Shown: positions 16,415-24,724 of the stretch, in pieces
How the letters are laid out: each line of letters opens with the position of its first letter
Numbering within the stretch: position 1 is the first letter of the stretch
Assembly (NCBI RefSeq): GCF_000177235.2
Contig: NC_014829.1
Location: 2,914,001 to 2,978,000 of the forward strand
Length of the DNA stretch: 64,000 bases
Source of the DNA: Evansella cellulosilytica DSM 2522
GTDB taxonomy: Bacteria; Bacillota; Bacilli; Bacillales; Salisediminibacteriaceae
Reading direction: 5' to 3'
Program-made: the position numbers and the translations under genes
Notes under the pieces: generated by a model
What the model was told of the DNA's origin: nothing
The model's input: only the letters and a program-made list of their open reading frames with translations
The model's database searches: none

Positions 16415-16862
16415 CTTTGTTAGCTACAGCTAAACGCGCTCTTGCACTTGGAGATAACCCAAACTCGGTCATATACTTTTTATAAATATCTGCATACTTC
16501 GCTGTTATTTGTATTAACGGATTAATGATTAAGTTAGTCTTTTTTGCAGTATTGCTATGCTCTATCAACATTTCTGTAGCTTTTATTTTCCTCGAAGCCT
16601 GAACATACTTCCCATAAGCATCACAGCAAATAGCAAGAGCCCCTACATCGATGTTAGTTAATAAACCAAGATCAAAGAGCTCTTCTGAAATTCTATTCCA
16701 TTCTTTTCTAGCTTCACCCTTAAGCCACTTGGGGCATTCTACATTATCGTTAGGAGGTTTGATTTCTGCATTTCGTCTTCGCTCTAATTCTTCTTTGGTA
16801 TATCTTCCTTTGTTTCCTTCTGCTTCAATTGCTGAAATTGGTTTCGCTTTTCGACCTTGCAT
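16377..16862 (-). CDS. terS: Terminase small subunit (P27 family)
   Basis: The 161-residue protein begins MQGRKAKPISAIEAEGNKGR and shows the P27-type pattern CPKWLKGEARKEWNRISEEL near residue 43, followed by LGLLTNIDVGALAICCDAYG and an acidic tail. It recognises the packaging site and hands DNA to TerL. TAGGAGG precedes the ATG. It lies right before terL and after a 244-base gap from HNH, a classical place for the cos site. Confidence 0.9.
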   Translation of the reverse strand: MQGRKAKPISAIEAEGNKGRYTKEELERRRNAEIKPPNDNVECPKWLKGEARKEWNRISEELFDLGLLTNIDVGALAICCDAYGKYVQASRKIKATEMLIEHSNTAKKTNLIINPLIQITAKYADIYKKYMTEFGLSPSARARLAVANKDGEDEDDDSDLD

Positions 16863-17106
16863 AATCCCACCTCCTAAAACGTATTTTTATGTATCTAAAG
16901 GGCTTACTCCAAAAATCGAATTTTGTGCACGTTTAACTGCCGGATAGGTCTAGAGCGCGCTCCTGATAGGGATATACCCCCCCTACCCCTTTTTCGAAAT
17001 TTTATTTGTTATACTAATATCGTTTTTATTATGTTTTTCATAACATTTCGCGCATAATAATAAGCCCTTCCGTGATAAGTTATCGCAAAGGAAGCAGAGT
17101 TCTCTT
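16863..17106. other. Gap between HNH and terS, candidate cos region
   Basis: This 244-base stretch holds no gene. It contains a run of C (ATACCCCCCCTACCCC near 16970-16987) and a palindromic AGAGCGCGCTC at about 16952-16962. In HK97-like phages with an HNH gene before terS the cohesive-end site lies here. No cut site can be proven from sequence alone. Confidence 0.3.
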
Positions 17107-17502
17107 TCATCTTTTACTATCACGACCAAATCCTCCGTCCTCTTTAGCTGTCTTCTTATCGTGACACCTTTTGTTCATAGATTGCCAGTTATTTTTATCC
17201 CAAAACAATTTCATATTTCCTTTATGTGGTGTAATATGGTCAACTACATTCGCAGGAAGCGGTACTATTTTCTTTTTGCATTCTTCACAAACACAGAGAG
17301 GATTTCTCTTTAAAAAAGAACGACTAGCTTTTTGCCATCTGTAATCATAACCTCTTTCAGTAGAAGATCCGCGTTGCTTATCATAATCTTTTTGTATTTG
17401 CTTTTGTTTCTCTTCATATGCAGCCTTATGTTTTTCACAATAACGTTCCCTAGTCAGCTCTCTACATTTGGGATTATGGCATGGTTTTAATGGTCGCTTC
17501 AT
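17107..17502 (-). CDS. HNH endonuclease
   Basis: The 131-residue protein has paired cysteines near the N-terminus (CHNPKCRELTRERYC) and in the core (CVCEECKK), then the HNH motif VVDHITPHKGNMKLFWDKNN and WQSMNKRCHDKKTAKE. Such HNH proteins next to terminase genes are needed for cohesive-end cleavage by HK97-type terminases. It overlaps the upstream gene by four bases. Confidence 0.9.
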   Translation of the reverse strand: MKRPLKPCHNPKCRELTRERYCEKHKAAYEEKQKQIQKDYDKQRGSSTERGYDYRWQKASRSFLKRNPLCVCEECKKKIVPLPANVVDHITPHKGNMKLFWDKNNWQSMNKRCHDKKTAKEDGGFGRDSKR

Positions 17503-17855
17503 TCTTTGATCACTACCGCTCCGAATTGTTTATATATACTTAAAACAGGACTATCAGTAATTTTATTTTCATGATAATTACCACAAAGAATAATTACCAA
17601 TCTTCTTCCGTCAAATCCCTTTAAACTAATTTCATTTGGAAAGTAAACATTGTTATATCCAGCGTATCTATGCTTATTATCTTTCCAGTAGTTCTTTGCT
17701 TGTTTTAGGTTCCCACCAATAACTAATATATCTTTACCCTCTGCAACTCTTCGCTTAGTAAACTTAGAAAGTTTATTACCTAAGAGTAAAATGATAGTGA
17801 AAAGAACAATCGGGATCGTAACAAACATCGTCAAGAAAATGCCTACCTCAACCAT
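17499..17855 (-). CDS. Hypothetical phage membrane-anchored protein
   Basis: The ATG at 17855 has an AAGGGGAG site and overlaps the stop of the gene upstream, so it is preferred to farther in-frame starts. The 118-residue product has a single N-terminal membrane helix (IFLTMFVTIPIVLFTIILLL) and a soluble alpha/beta domain containing GKDILVIGGNLKQAKNYW and GFDGRRLVIILCGNY. No family is recognised. It lies in the late-early region between the zinc-ribbon gene and HNH. Confidence 0.6.
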   Translation of the reverse strand: MVEVGIFLTMFVTIPIVLFTIILLLGNKLSKFTKRRVAEGKDILVIGGNLKQAKNYWKDNKHRYAGYNNVYFPNEISLKGFDGRRLVIILCGNYHENKITDSPVLSIYKQFGAVVIKE

Positions 17856-18387
17856 TAGAATCACTCCCCTTAAACCAAGCTGTTGCAGAAAGCCCTTTAT
17901 GTTCATAGGTTTTTGATTTCCCATAATTCTTAACGTGATCAGGAACATCATCAATTATATGTGGAATTTTCGGTAAATCAATCGATGGTACAATTTGAGC
18001 ATTTATGTTTGCAGATTTCTTTTGTTGTTCCTCTAATTCTTTTAAAGCAGCTGTTGCCTTCTTTGCTTCACGTTGAATTGCTTTTAATCCTTTCAATGCA
18101 TCAGAGCAATCTATATCAACAGTTAATTTCCCTATACTTTGTTTAAGGTTTTGCTGATGCATTTCATCAAATAACGCTGTATGAGGACGTGCTCCTTTCA
18201 ACATTCTCCTATTTCTAATCTTTTCTCCTGATCTAGTAATTGTTGGTGTAACAATACCATTACACACATAACATTTCATTCCATCGGTAGTTTTGATTTG
18301 ACGTTCAGTAAATACTTCTCTAAATCCACATTCAAAACATTCTAATGTTGTTACCTTACCTTCGCTCGACTTAGTATAGTCAGCCAT
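17848..18387 (-). CDS. Hypothetical phage protein with zinc ribbon
   Basis: The ATG at 18387 stands nine bases after AGGAG. The 179-residue product has an N-terminal zinc-ribbon-like CFECGF...CYVCNG (four cysteines, residues about 16-43) followed by basic residues. The middle contains DCSDALKGLKAIQREAKKAT and a helical stretch (AALKELEEQQKKSA), a motif frequent in uncharacterised Bacillus phage proteins. The zinc ribbon suggests nucleic-acid binding. The role is unknown; it shares a transcript with its overlapping neighbour. Confidence 0.65.
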   Translation of the reverse strand: MADYTKSSEGKVTTLECFECGFREVFTERQIKTTDGMKCYVCNGIVTPTITRSGEKIRNRRMLKGARPHTALFDEMHQQNLKQSIGKLTVDIDCSDALKGLKAIQREAKKATAALKELEEQQKKSANINAQIVPSIDLPKIPHIIDDVPDHVKNYGKSKTYEHKGLSATAWFKGSDSNG

Positions 18388-18455
18388 GATCATCAACTCC
18401 TATTTGTTTTGTATATAATTAAAAGACGCTCCTATTTTTGGAACATCTTTAATAA

Positions 18456-19328
18456 TCAAGTTATGTTGTTAGACATACTTACTTTAAAAACTGTCACATC
18501 CCCAGGAATTCTATTTGGATATTTTTTTTTGCAATATTCCAAGGCCTGATCCTTTATAGTCCCATCCAATGTAGCTCTTAAATAAGTGGCAGTTGGGTAA
18601 TCGATTATTTCACTTACACAAAATGATGAAGTCCCAATTAATGAAGCTATGTCATCGAAATTTAAGTATGGAAAATACTTACGAAGGTATTTAATCTTTC
18701 CGTAATCCGAATTATTAATATTTTTTAAACTTCTCTGTTTTTTCTCTTTTATTTTATTTTCATTCATTTCTCTTGCTTGATATCTAATAATGCCATTGTT
18801 AATCAAAAATTGTTTGATAATCGTTTTGCCTCTGCGACAATATCGGGTTACTTTTTGTTTTGGTATTTCATATATACTAGAAAGCGAAGCAATGTCTTTT
18901 TCTCTAAGTAAATAATCTAAGGTAACCTTCTTTAATAACTCTTCTTCAGTAATTAATGCCTGTTCAAGCATAGAATAAATGTCTGATTCGTTATAATATG
19001 ATTGGTGTTCATCAGTTAAATATTCCTCTAGTGTTTTACTTGAGCCATTTTTCCCAGTAAACACTTCTTTTTGTATGCTTATCTCTTTTTCCGAAGGTCT
19101 TTTGCTGTATTGTTTAAGAATTTCACGTTTAATTCGAGGATATGCCATTACTTTAAGATCTATATCAGAACACTTCTCGAAGTCATTAATAGCATTAACT
19201 AATCCAACATACCCCCAACCTCTAATATCCTCAATATCCCTATCAAGGAATCGATAATGATAGGCAATGTCATAAACAATATATTGGTATCTTAAAACAA
19301 GGTCATGTTTCTCCTCATCTGTGAGCAT
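18456..19328 (-). CDS. Sigma-70-like transcription regulator of the prophage
   Basis: The ATG at 19328 is chosen over an upstream GTG that falls inside the AGAGGTG site. The 290-residue product starts with a region-2-like segment: LVLRYQYIVYDIAYHYRFLD, then DIRGWGYVGLVNAINDFE and MAYPRIKREILKQYSKRPS, matching sigma region 2.1-2.4 order. The second half has HTH-like stretches (EIPKQKVTRYCRRGKTII near residue 150 and DIASLIGTSSFCVSEII near 235). Phages use such factors to start late transcription. Position just before the packaging genes fits. It overlaps no neighbour; ten bases separate it from the repeat protein upstream. Confidence 0.75.
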   Translation of the reverse strand: MLTDEEKHDLVLRYQYIVYDIAYHYRFLDRDIEDIRGWGYVGLVNAINDFEKCSDIDLKVMAYPRIKREILKQYSKRPSEKEISIQKEVFTGKNGSSKTLEEYLTDEHQSYYNESDIYSMLEQALITEEELLKKVTLDYLLREKDIASLSSIYEIPKQKVTRYCRRGKTIIKQFLINNGIIRYQAREMNENKIKEKKQRSLKNINNSDYGKIKYLRKYFPYLNFDDIASLIGTSSFCVSEIIDYPTATYLRATLDGTIKDQALEYCKKKYPNRIPGDVTVFKVSMSNNIT

Positions 19329-19336
19329 AAGAGCTA

Positions 19337-20287
19337 TCACCTCTTTCGGATTTTTCGGAATTCTTTAAATGCATTACGGGCTTTACCTTGTCTTTCTTCA
19401 TTTAAAAACTCCTTGCCTTTTTCAAGCAATGGAGTTGTAGTTGCTTCCTCCGGAGTCCACCCGTTTCTAGTCCGACCTAAGTAAGTTTTATATCTTATAC
19501 CATTTTCAATCGCTTTCTCTATCCATTTATTATCTTTTCTTCTTCGTCTTGTTGGTTTTATAGGTTTAAGAGTAGCGGCTTCTTCAAGAGACCAACCTCT
19601 TTTGACTCTACTCATAAATGTTGCAGTGTTAATTTTATTTTTTTTAGCAACCTTCAAGTATTCATAATATCCTGATGGCTTATCAAATCCTTTTTGTACA
19701 GGTTTAGTGATTGCTTCTTGTACAGTCCAACCATTGTTATAAACCCGCCCATGAACTGTACTTTTACATATACCGTTATTTGCCGCTGTTTCAATATGTT
19801 TTGGAGTTAATTTGAATAAATTATCTGGATTATTGTTAATCTTCTCTTGGTTTATTTTCGCATATGTTGAAATTTGTTCATGAGCAAGCTTCACTATTTC
19901 TTTATGACTCATAGGTGGTGTCGTTGCGGCTTCTTCTGGATCCCAAAAATTATCATGAACACGGCGCAAGTATGTGTCATAAGCAATTCCATTTTGTTTA
20001 GCGATATTTATCCAATATCTATCATTGCGCGGTTTAATTGTCTTAGTTGGTGTTATTGATGCTTTTTCTGGATCCCAACCTAATTTAATTACTCTATCTT
20101 TATAAGTTTTTCTAGAAATCCCATTACTCTCTGCTAATTTAATCCAATCATAATCAGCTCTTAGTTTAATTTTACTAATTGGCTCAGTTGCCGCACGTCT
20201 AGGGTCCCAACCATATTGGTTGATTCTAGCAAAATATGTTTTATATTTTATTCCGTTTTTTTTAGCTAATTCTCTCCATTCATCCAT
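19337..20287 (-). CDS. Six-repeat helix-turn-helix protein
   Basis: The start at 20287 has AGAAGG seven bases ahead; the frame extends 27 codons further without a signal. In 316 residues there are six copies of a unit of about 33 residues: W-x-x-x-A-x-x-N-G-I-x-x-x-T-Y-x-x-R-x-x-x-x-G-W-x-x-x-x-A-x-x-x-P. The clearest start near residues 4, 46, 92, 172, 222 and 266. The NGI turn between two helices looks like a small HTH, so the protein probably binds DNA along several sites. Spacing between repeats 3 and 4 is larger (an inserted helical stretch). Similar repeats occur in phage proteins near HNH and regulator genes. Function is inferred only. Confidence 0.7.
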   Translation of the reverse strand: MDEWRELAKKNGIKYKTYFARINQYGWDPRRAATEPISKIKLRADYDWIKLAESNGISRKTYKDRVIKLGWDPEKASITPTKTIKPRNDRYWINIAKQNGIAYDTYLRRVHDNFWDPEEAATTPPMSHKEIVKLAHEQISTYAKINQEKINNNPDNLFKLTPKHIETAANNGICKSTVHGRVYNNGWTVQEAITKPVQKGFDKPSGYYEYLKVAKKNKINTATFMSRVKRGWSLEEAATLKPIKPTRRRRKDNKWIEKAIENGIRYKTYLGRTRNGWTPEEATTTPLLEKGKEFLNEERQGKARNAFKEFRKIRKR

Positions 20288-20777
20288 ATTTCTGACCTTC
20301 TTTATTGATGTATTTTGTTGTCTCTGCACAGCACCATAGAATATTTTTCTTTTGAAACAAGTCGGCACTTAAGGACACTTCTAACACTTTGACATCGTTT
20401 TACTACCTATAGGAGGTGGTTACACCACCTTTCACCAATAAAATTCTGTCTTCTATGGTGCTGACCAGAAATTACAAACAAGACCTTCTGACCCTTCGCT
20501 AGGTCCATTGTTTAAGTCATGTTGTGGCATGACTACAGCGTTTTTTATTTATTAGGTTCAACCACAAATCGCCTTATGGGTTTTAGTCTGCTCTCCTTGT
20601 ATATCTAGAATTTAACCCTAACTGCGCATTTGTTAGGATCACAATTCAAACAAACTTCGTGCACCTCTCGCCATCCTCTCCGTGTACATGGTCCTCCTAT
20701 ATTCAGGAACTTCCCCAGAAAGATATTTAGGCATAAAAAAAGCACCCGTTAAGGCGCTGAACTATATGAGAAGTTAA
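20288..20777. other. Long intergenic region with hairpins
   Basis: No reading frame with start signals was found. The region holds a palindrome AGGTGGT-TAC-ACCACCT at 20422-20438, a terminator-like hairpin facing right (AGTCATG...CATGACT at about 20515-20534 followed by GCGTTTTTTATTT) and a CTAAC...GTTAG pair near 20625. It separates the early (HEPN, replication) block from the regulator block and could hold a late-control promoter or a small RNA. Confidence 0.4.
20735..20758 (-). terminator. Rho-independent terminator after HEPN-like gene
   Basis: On the minus strand AGCGCC pairs with GGTGCT around TTAACG, followed by seven T residues. It lies about 20 bases after the stop of the gene at 20778. 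Confidence 0.8.
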
Positions 20778-21470
20778 TCAATGATTCGTTTCATCTTCCA
20801 TTTGGTCCATCATATCTCCTAGACTATCTTGTTCTGCCTCTTGCATTAGCTCTTGTTGTCTTTCCATTTCTTCAATTCTTGCATCTTCATAAAGCATTTC
20901 AGCCATGATTTCAGCTTGTTCTGTTAGATATTCATCGTAAGTCATCTCAAATCTTGAGTCTTCAATCTTTTCTTTCAAACCATCAATATGTATTTCAAGA
21001 AATTTTATCGATTCTTCATAACACAATTTCAATTTAGAAGTTAACTCATGTAACTGTTGTTCACTTAGTGAAATGCTATAATGCATTATTTTATTTCTAA
21101 TTTTATTTATATATAAAATATAACTTTTTAATTGATCAGTTATTTCGATATCACAAAGCAATTCAACCCTTTTTACAGCTTCTTCTAGAGAAACAGTTCT
21201 CAATGATGAATTAACGTCAAAAACATCAGATTCTCCTCCCTTTTTCATTTTTACCTTTGCGTTTTGATATTCCTTCAAATTTGAAAACATTAAGGCAGGA
21301 CTATGTTCTTTTAAGATTAATTTAAATAGTATCTCTATACCATGGTTCAAAAAAATTACAGCATCTTTTAAATTATGATCTGTACCATCGATTTGATTAT
21401 CAAAAGAACGCAAACTATCATGTGCTCCTTTTAAAGAGTCTGCTCCATTTTCTAATAGTGAATAATTCAT
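20778..21470 (-). CDS. HEPN-like phage protein
   Basis: The 230-residue protein has an all-helical N-terminal part with IFLNHGIEILFKLILKEHSP (residues 39-58) and, after a linker, NKIRNKIMHYSISLS containing R125-x4-H130, the Rx4-6H pattern of HEPN ribonucleases and of HEPN-like nucleotide-binding proteins. The C-terminus (from about residue 180) is strongly acidic and helical with many E and M. A GAGGAGGG site precedes the ATG. It is followed by a terminator and preceded by the tRNA-like gene, so it may be a single transcript. HEPN proteins often serve in toxin-antitoxin or abortive infection; here this is an inference from the motif. Confidence 0.6.
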   Translation of the reverse strand: MNYSLLENGADSLKGAHDSLRSFDNQIDGTDHNLKDAVIFLNHGIEILFKLILKEHSPALMFSNLKEYQNAKVKMKKGGESDVFDVNSSLRTVSLEEAVKRVELLCDIEITDQLKSYILYINKIRNKIMHYSISLSEQQLHELTSKLKLCYEESIKFLEIHIDGLKEKIEDSRFEMTYDEYLTEQAEIMAEMLYEDARIEEMERQQELMQEAEQDSLGDMMDQMEDETNH

Positions 21471-21530
21471 TAATATGCCCTCCTCTCATATCGAATATAT
21501 TCGACAGAAAAGAGACAATTCCTTTTTAAG

Positions 21531-21606
21531 TGGCACGGGCGATAGGGATCGAACCTATCCAATCGGTTTTGGAGACCAATTCGCCAGCCTTGGAACATTC
21601 GCCCGC
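21531..21606 (-). tRNA. tRNA-Trp-like gene (anticodon CCA) in the prophage
   Basis: The 76-base minus-strand sequence folds as a tRNA: acceptor GCGGGCG/CGCCCGT, anticodon stem TTGGT/ACCGA with loop CTCCAAA (anticodon CCA), T-stem ATAGG/CCTAT with loop TTCGATC, discriminator G and an encoded CCA end. The D-arm is poor (TGTT/GGCG, three of four pairs are G-U) and the D-loop lacks the usual A14 and A21. So the gene is divergent from host tRNA-Trp but has all other features. Phage tRNAs can supplement the host or resist tRNA-cleaving defence. Confidence 0.7.
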
Positions 21607-21759
21607 ATAAAGTTGAGCGGATTACCACAATCAATGTAGTAATCATCAAACGTATGAAAGGATAGTTACTATCTCTATCTCCCATTACTAAGGCTGGAAG
21701 AAAGCCTCCGCGATCCATCCCTTGCACGCCTGCGGTCAACGCTCCCCAGGAGGAAGGTT

Positions 21760-21963
21760 ATGAGCTACATAGTTGCGTATGCGGAAACCATGCAACCAGG
21801 GACAGTGTATCAAATATCGATGATTGCAAAAGAAAAAAGTAACCAGCCCGTCCAAGGAAAAGGTTACTTAATCAGATACCAGAACCAACCGAGTGTCTCC
21901 ACACTCAATCAACTCCCGATAATACTACTTTATCATTCATATTTGTCATTGGCACATATTTGA
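21760..21963 (+). CDS. Possible small plus-strand protein
   Basis: An AGGAGG stands six bases before the ATG, a perfect ribosome binding site on a strand where the prophage otherwise carries almost nothing. The 67-residue product (MSYIVAYAETMQPGTVYQIS) looks protein-like for about 50 residues; its end (YHSYLSLAHI) does not. No promoter or family was recognised. It may be a chance frame. Confidence 0.3.
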   Translation: MSYIVAYAETMQPGTVYQISMIAKEKSNQPVQGKGYLIRYQNQPSVSTLNQLPIILLYHSYLSLAHI

Positions 21964-21992
21964 TTCATAATTTCCCGACAATATTACCTTAT

Positions 21993-22235
21993 CTATCCCT
22001 TATTATCATCCAATTTCCCCCCAACTTGAGATCTCAAATTAGGAACTTCCGTACTAAATACCTCATCCCTTACTACTTCATTTATAGATTCAATATGTTC
22101 CATAGTGTCTAACAACCTTAAAGCAATATCTTCCCTAGACATTACAGGGTCTCCCACTAAAAGATCGATAGAATTTAAAACAGAAGTTTGTATTTCCATT
22201 ACCTGTAGCCATGTTGTAATATTTATTTTTGACAT
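21993..22235 (-). CDS. Hypothetical phage protein (80 aa)
   Basis: AAGGGAG precedes the ATG at 22235. The product is predicted helical (MSKINITTWLQVMEIQTSVL; DIALRLLDTMEHIESINEVV) with a polar C-terminus. No family is recognised. It is the last gene of the early block before the tRNA-like gene, 116 bases after the O-like gene. Confidence 0.6.
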   Translation of the reverse strand: MSKINITTWLQVMEIQTSVLNSIDLLVGDPVMSREDIALRLLDTMEHIESINEVVRDEVFSTEVPNLRSQVGGKLDDNKG

Positions 22236-22351
22236 TTAAAATGCACTCCCTTCGTATTTTACCCTCTTTTTAGACTAATTTGTCTAATACAATGTGAAGT
22301 CTGTCCAGCAACTAAACGTTTTTCAAAGTCAATATTCGAAGTTTCATAACC

Positions 22352-22654
22352 TTATTTAGGTTGTTTCCATTCATGAACATTTTTATTGACACATATTGTT
22401 CTTGTTTTTCCAATAGGAGCATGCACTACTGTTATTATGTTTCTGTTAATCAATCGATTAAGCTCTACATTAACATGGTGCCGATCTGTTAATATTTCAC
22501 TGGCAATAAAAGAATCAGACATCTCGTTATAACTTCGTTCCACACCATACGTATGGCGCATAACGCAATCTATTATCTTTCTTTGAGTACCGTTTACTTT
22601 CGTTATTAACAGCTTATCTAACACTTCATTTGGAATTTCCGTATATTTCCGCAT
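22352..22654 (-). CDS. O-like replication protein, HTH domain only
   Basis: The 100-residue product (YTEIPNEVLDKLLITKVNGT, CVMRHTYGVERSYNEMSDSF, ILTDRHHVNVELNRLINRNI) matches the N-terminal winged-helix domain of phage replication protein O and related initiators. Only this domain is present; the usual C-terminal part is missing, and the helicase loader is encoded by a separate gene just upstream. It may bind the origin or act as a small regulator of replication. The start has GGGG five bases before ATG. Confidence 0.7.
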   Translation of the reverse strand: MRKYTEIPNEVLDKLLITKVNGTQRKIIDCVMRHTYGVERSYNEMSDSFIASEILTDRHHVNVELNRLINRNIITVVHAPIGKTRTICVNKNVHEWKQPK

Positions 22655-22666
22655 AATAACCCCACT

Positions 22667-23500
22667 TTATTTAAAATGTTTAAGCCTATGATCGTCACCA
22701 GTAATACGTAAAGGATGAACATCTTCCATCATTCTAGAAAAATTTCTACCACCAATGCGATGTGGTAATTCTGATGGACCAAAGTTTGAAGTGTAGATTG
22801 TGTGCATCCCAATACGACGGTTAATAATTTGAAAGAGTTTTTCTTCCACCCAACCAGAAGGATCGACTCTTCCGATATCATCAAGTATCAGTAGTGGAAC
22901 ACGAGCGATTTTATTTATAATTCTCAATTCCGTATCGCTGTTATTTCCATAAGTAGCCTTTAGATTTGCAAGATAGTCGGGTACCGGTAAAAAAACTACA
23001 AAATTACGTTTATCTACAATTTTCTTCGCGATCGACACACTTAAATGACTTTTGCCTGTTCCATAATTCCCAAACAATAATAGTCCTCTCGGGTTGTCAT
23101 GATCGAATGAATTAACATATCTTATGGCGATTTCCTTTCCTTTTTTTTGCTCGTCATTTCGAGGATGATAATTATCAAAGGTAGCTAGCTTCAACTTTTT
23201 ATCAAGGATGGATTCTTCAAAAAAAAACTTCCTGCAATTCTCAAGGGCTATAGCATTCTCTTCTTCAGCAACCTTTTTTCTCCACTCCTCCTCATTCACT
23301 TTTTTCTGACACACCTCACATCTGTATGCTAGAAACCCTCGAGCTTTATAATCTCTAAACTTCTGGAGATAAGCTGCGTTGTATGGGTTTCCACATTCAC
23401 AAACATCCGTTTCAAAAACAACAGTTGAAAACAGGTCATTAGAAGTCTGGTTCTCGATTTTCGAAGTCATATCCTTCATAACTTGACTGACCTTCTGCAT
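22667..23500 (-). CDS. DnaC-like helicase loader ATPase
   Basis: The 277-residue AAA+ protein has Walker A FGNYGTGKS at residues 143-151, Walker B PLLILDDIG near residue 210, and a sensor-like TIYTSNFGPSEL and R-finger region near residue 240. An N-terminal zinc-knuckle-like pair CECGN...CEVC lies at residues 34-64. It loads the replicative helicase onto the phage origin. The start overlaps the upstream gene by 62 bases, preceded by GGGGGAA. Confidence 0.88.
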   Translation of the reverse strand: MQKVSQVMKDMTSKIENQTSNDLFSTVVFETDVCECGNPYNAAYLQKFRDYKARGFLAYRCEVCQKKVNEEEWRKKVAEEENAIALENCRKFFFEESILDKKLKLATFDNYHPRNDEQKKGKEIAIRYVNSFDHDNPRGLLLFGNYGTGKSHLSVSIAKKIVDKRNFVVFLPVPDYLANLKATYGNNSDTELRIINKIARVPLLILDDIGRVDPSGWVEEKLFQIINRRIGMHTIYTSNFGPSELPHRIGGRNFSRMMEDVHPLRITGDDHRLKHFK

Positions 23501-24320
23501 TTGTTATTCCCCCTTTTGGAATAGACTTTTTATCTAGAAAATTATTTAGTGGATCCGCTTCATCAACAAACTTACGAATATCTTTGTCCCTCATGAAATC
23601 AGCTAATGGATACCTGTGAGTAAAGTAATGATTCGCACTAGATAATACAAAAGCGTAATTATCGATAGCCTTAGTCAATTCTTCAAAACTATAATCCTTC
23701 AATCTTGCTGTAATTGCCGATTTCATTTGGTTAGTTAGCTTTGAATGCTTAATAATATTTTTGGAAAAGTAGTAATTAAAAATTTCAGTTATAAGCTCAC
23801 TTGTTTTAGCTTCTTTACTATCATTTTCTTTACTCTTATTTCCTTTACTTTCCTTTCCTTTACTTTGGGGATTATTGTTGGCATTATCTGAATTAATGTC
23901 GACAAAAACTATGTTATTGTAATCATTAACCTCTTTTTCACTTAATAGGTTATATTCTTTAAACACTTTTACTTGGCTACGTCTACGAGTTGCTTCTAAA
24001 TACCTTATTTGAATACCATGAGAAGTAAGGATTTTATACTCAGCATACAACTCTTTGTTAAAAAAACCCCACTTTATACAATCATTGATGATTGCATTAA
24101 CAGAGTTAATGTCAACATTAACTACCTTTGTGAAAAGTAATTGTTCCTTTTCTCCCCATTCAAAGAAGTAACTGTTTTTATAAATCCTCATTAGAAGTTT
24201 TATAATTACTGTAAACCCTAGTGATCCATGTTCCGCTTCTACCAATGCGACTTTTTCATCCTGTTCAATATCTACATTAAGTGGAAAATAATCTAAACCT
24301 TCTTTCGTGGGCCTTGCCAT
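23439..24320 (-). CDS. Lin1244/DUF4373-like replication protein with DnaD-like end
   Basis: The 293-residue product opens MARPTKEGLDYFPLNVDIEQ, the signature of the Lin1244/Lin1753 (DUF4373) N-terminal domain, followed by GSLGFTVIIKLLMRIYKNSY and a winged-helix-like part up to about residue 130. A low-complexity K/E/S/N-rich linker (about 140-170) leads to a helical DnaD/DnaB2-like C-terminal domain (FEELTKAIDNYAFVLSSANH). Such proteins start phage replication with a DnaC partner, which is encoded next and overlaps. The linker repeat is A/T-rich and may be variable. Confidence 0.8.
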   Translation of the reverse strand: MARPTKEGLDYFPLNVDIEQDEKVALVEAEHGSLGFTVIIKLLMRIYKNSYFFEWGEKEQLLFTKVVNVDINSVNAIINDCIKWGFFNKELYAEYKILTSHGIQIRYLEATRRRSQVKVFKEYNLLSEKEVNDYNNIVFVDINSDNANNNPQSKGKESKGNKSKENDSKEAKTSELITEIFNYYFSKNIIKHSKLTNQMKSAITARLKDYSFEELTKAIDNYAFVLSSANHYFTHRYPLADFMRDKDIRKFVDEADPLNNFLDKKSIPKGGITNAEGQSSYEGYDFENREPDF

Positions 24321-24650
24321 TTACATCACCCGTTCTTTTATGTGATTTCCTCCTGGGTTATATGCTAAGAATAGTTCTAACACTTCTTGTTCTGTGCAAT
24401 CTCCATACGCACAATCATGAAGCTTATCCATGAAGATATCGAATTCAAACTCTCCAATCATTTCTTCTTCAATACTAGGCATAGCACATATTTTTCTTAT
24501 CTCTTTCTCTACCAGATTATAAATCGGAAAAAAGTAAGGATTATCCCCTGGATCCATGTGTTTAGGTAGGTCTCCCTCATAATTCATTTGTTGTTTATGT
24601 GCAGTTACATAGAATGTAATCAACATAAGAATTATCTTTTCTTTATTCAT
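24321..24650 (-). CDS. Hypothetical phage protein (109 aa)
   Basis: AGGAGG precedes the ATG at 24650. The protein is helical and acidic (EEEMIGEFEFDIFMDKLHDC near residue 60), with a possible Cys pair in CAYGDCTEQE. The stop abuts the start of the DUF4373-like gene, so they are co-transcribed. No family is recognised. Confidence 0.6.
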   Translation of the reverse strand: MNKEKIILMLITFYVTAHKQQMNYEGDLPKHMDPGDNPYFFPIYNLVEKEIRKICAMPSIEEEMIGEFEFDIFMDKLHDCAYGDCTEQEVLELFLAYNPGGNHIKERVM

Positions 24651-24724
24651 AAAATAGACCTCCTTTTAGTTGTATAACTTGTCCATTATTTAATTTAAGA
24701 AGACAAGGAGTTTAGACTGCATTA

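Noticed and set aside
21470-21739. 89-residue minus-strand frame overlapping the tRNA-Trp-like gene
   Set aside because: It reads straight through the tRNA and has no properly spaced ribosome binding site; the tRNA fold is the better explanation.
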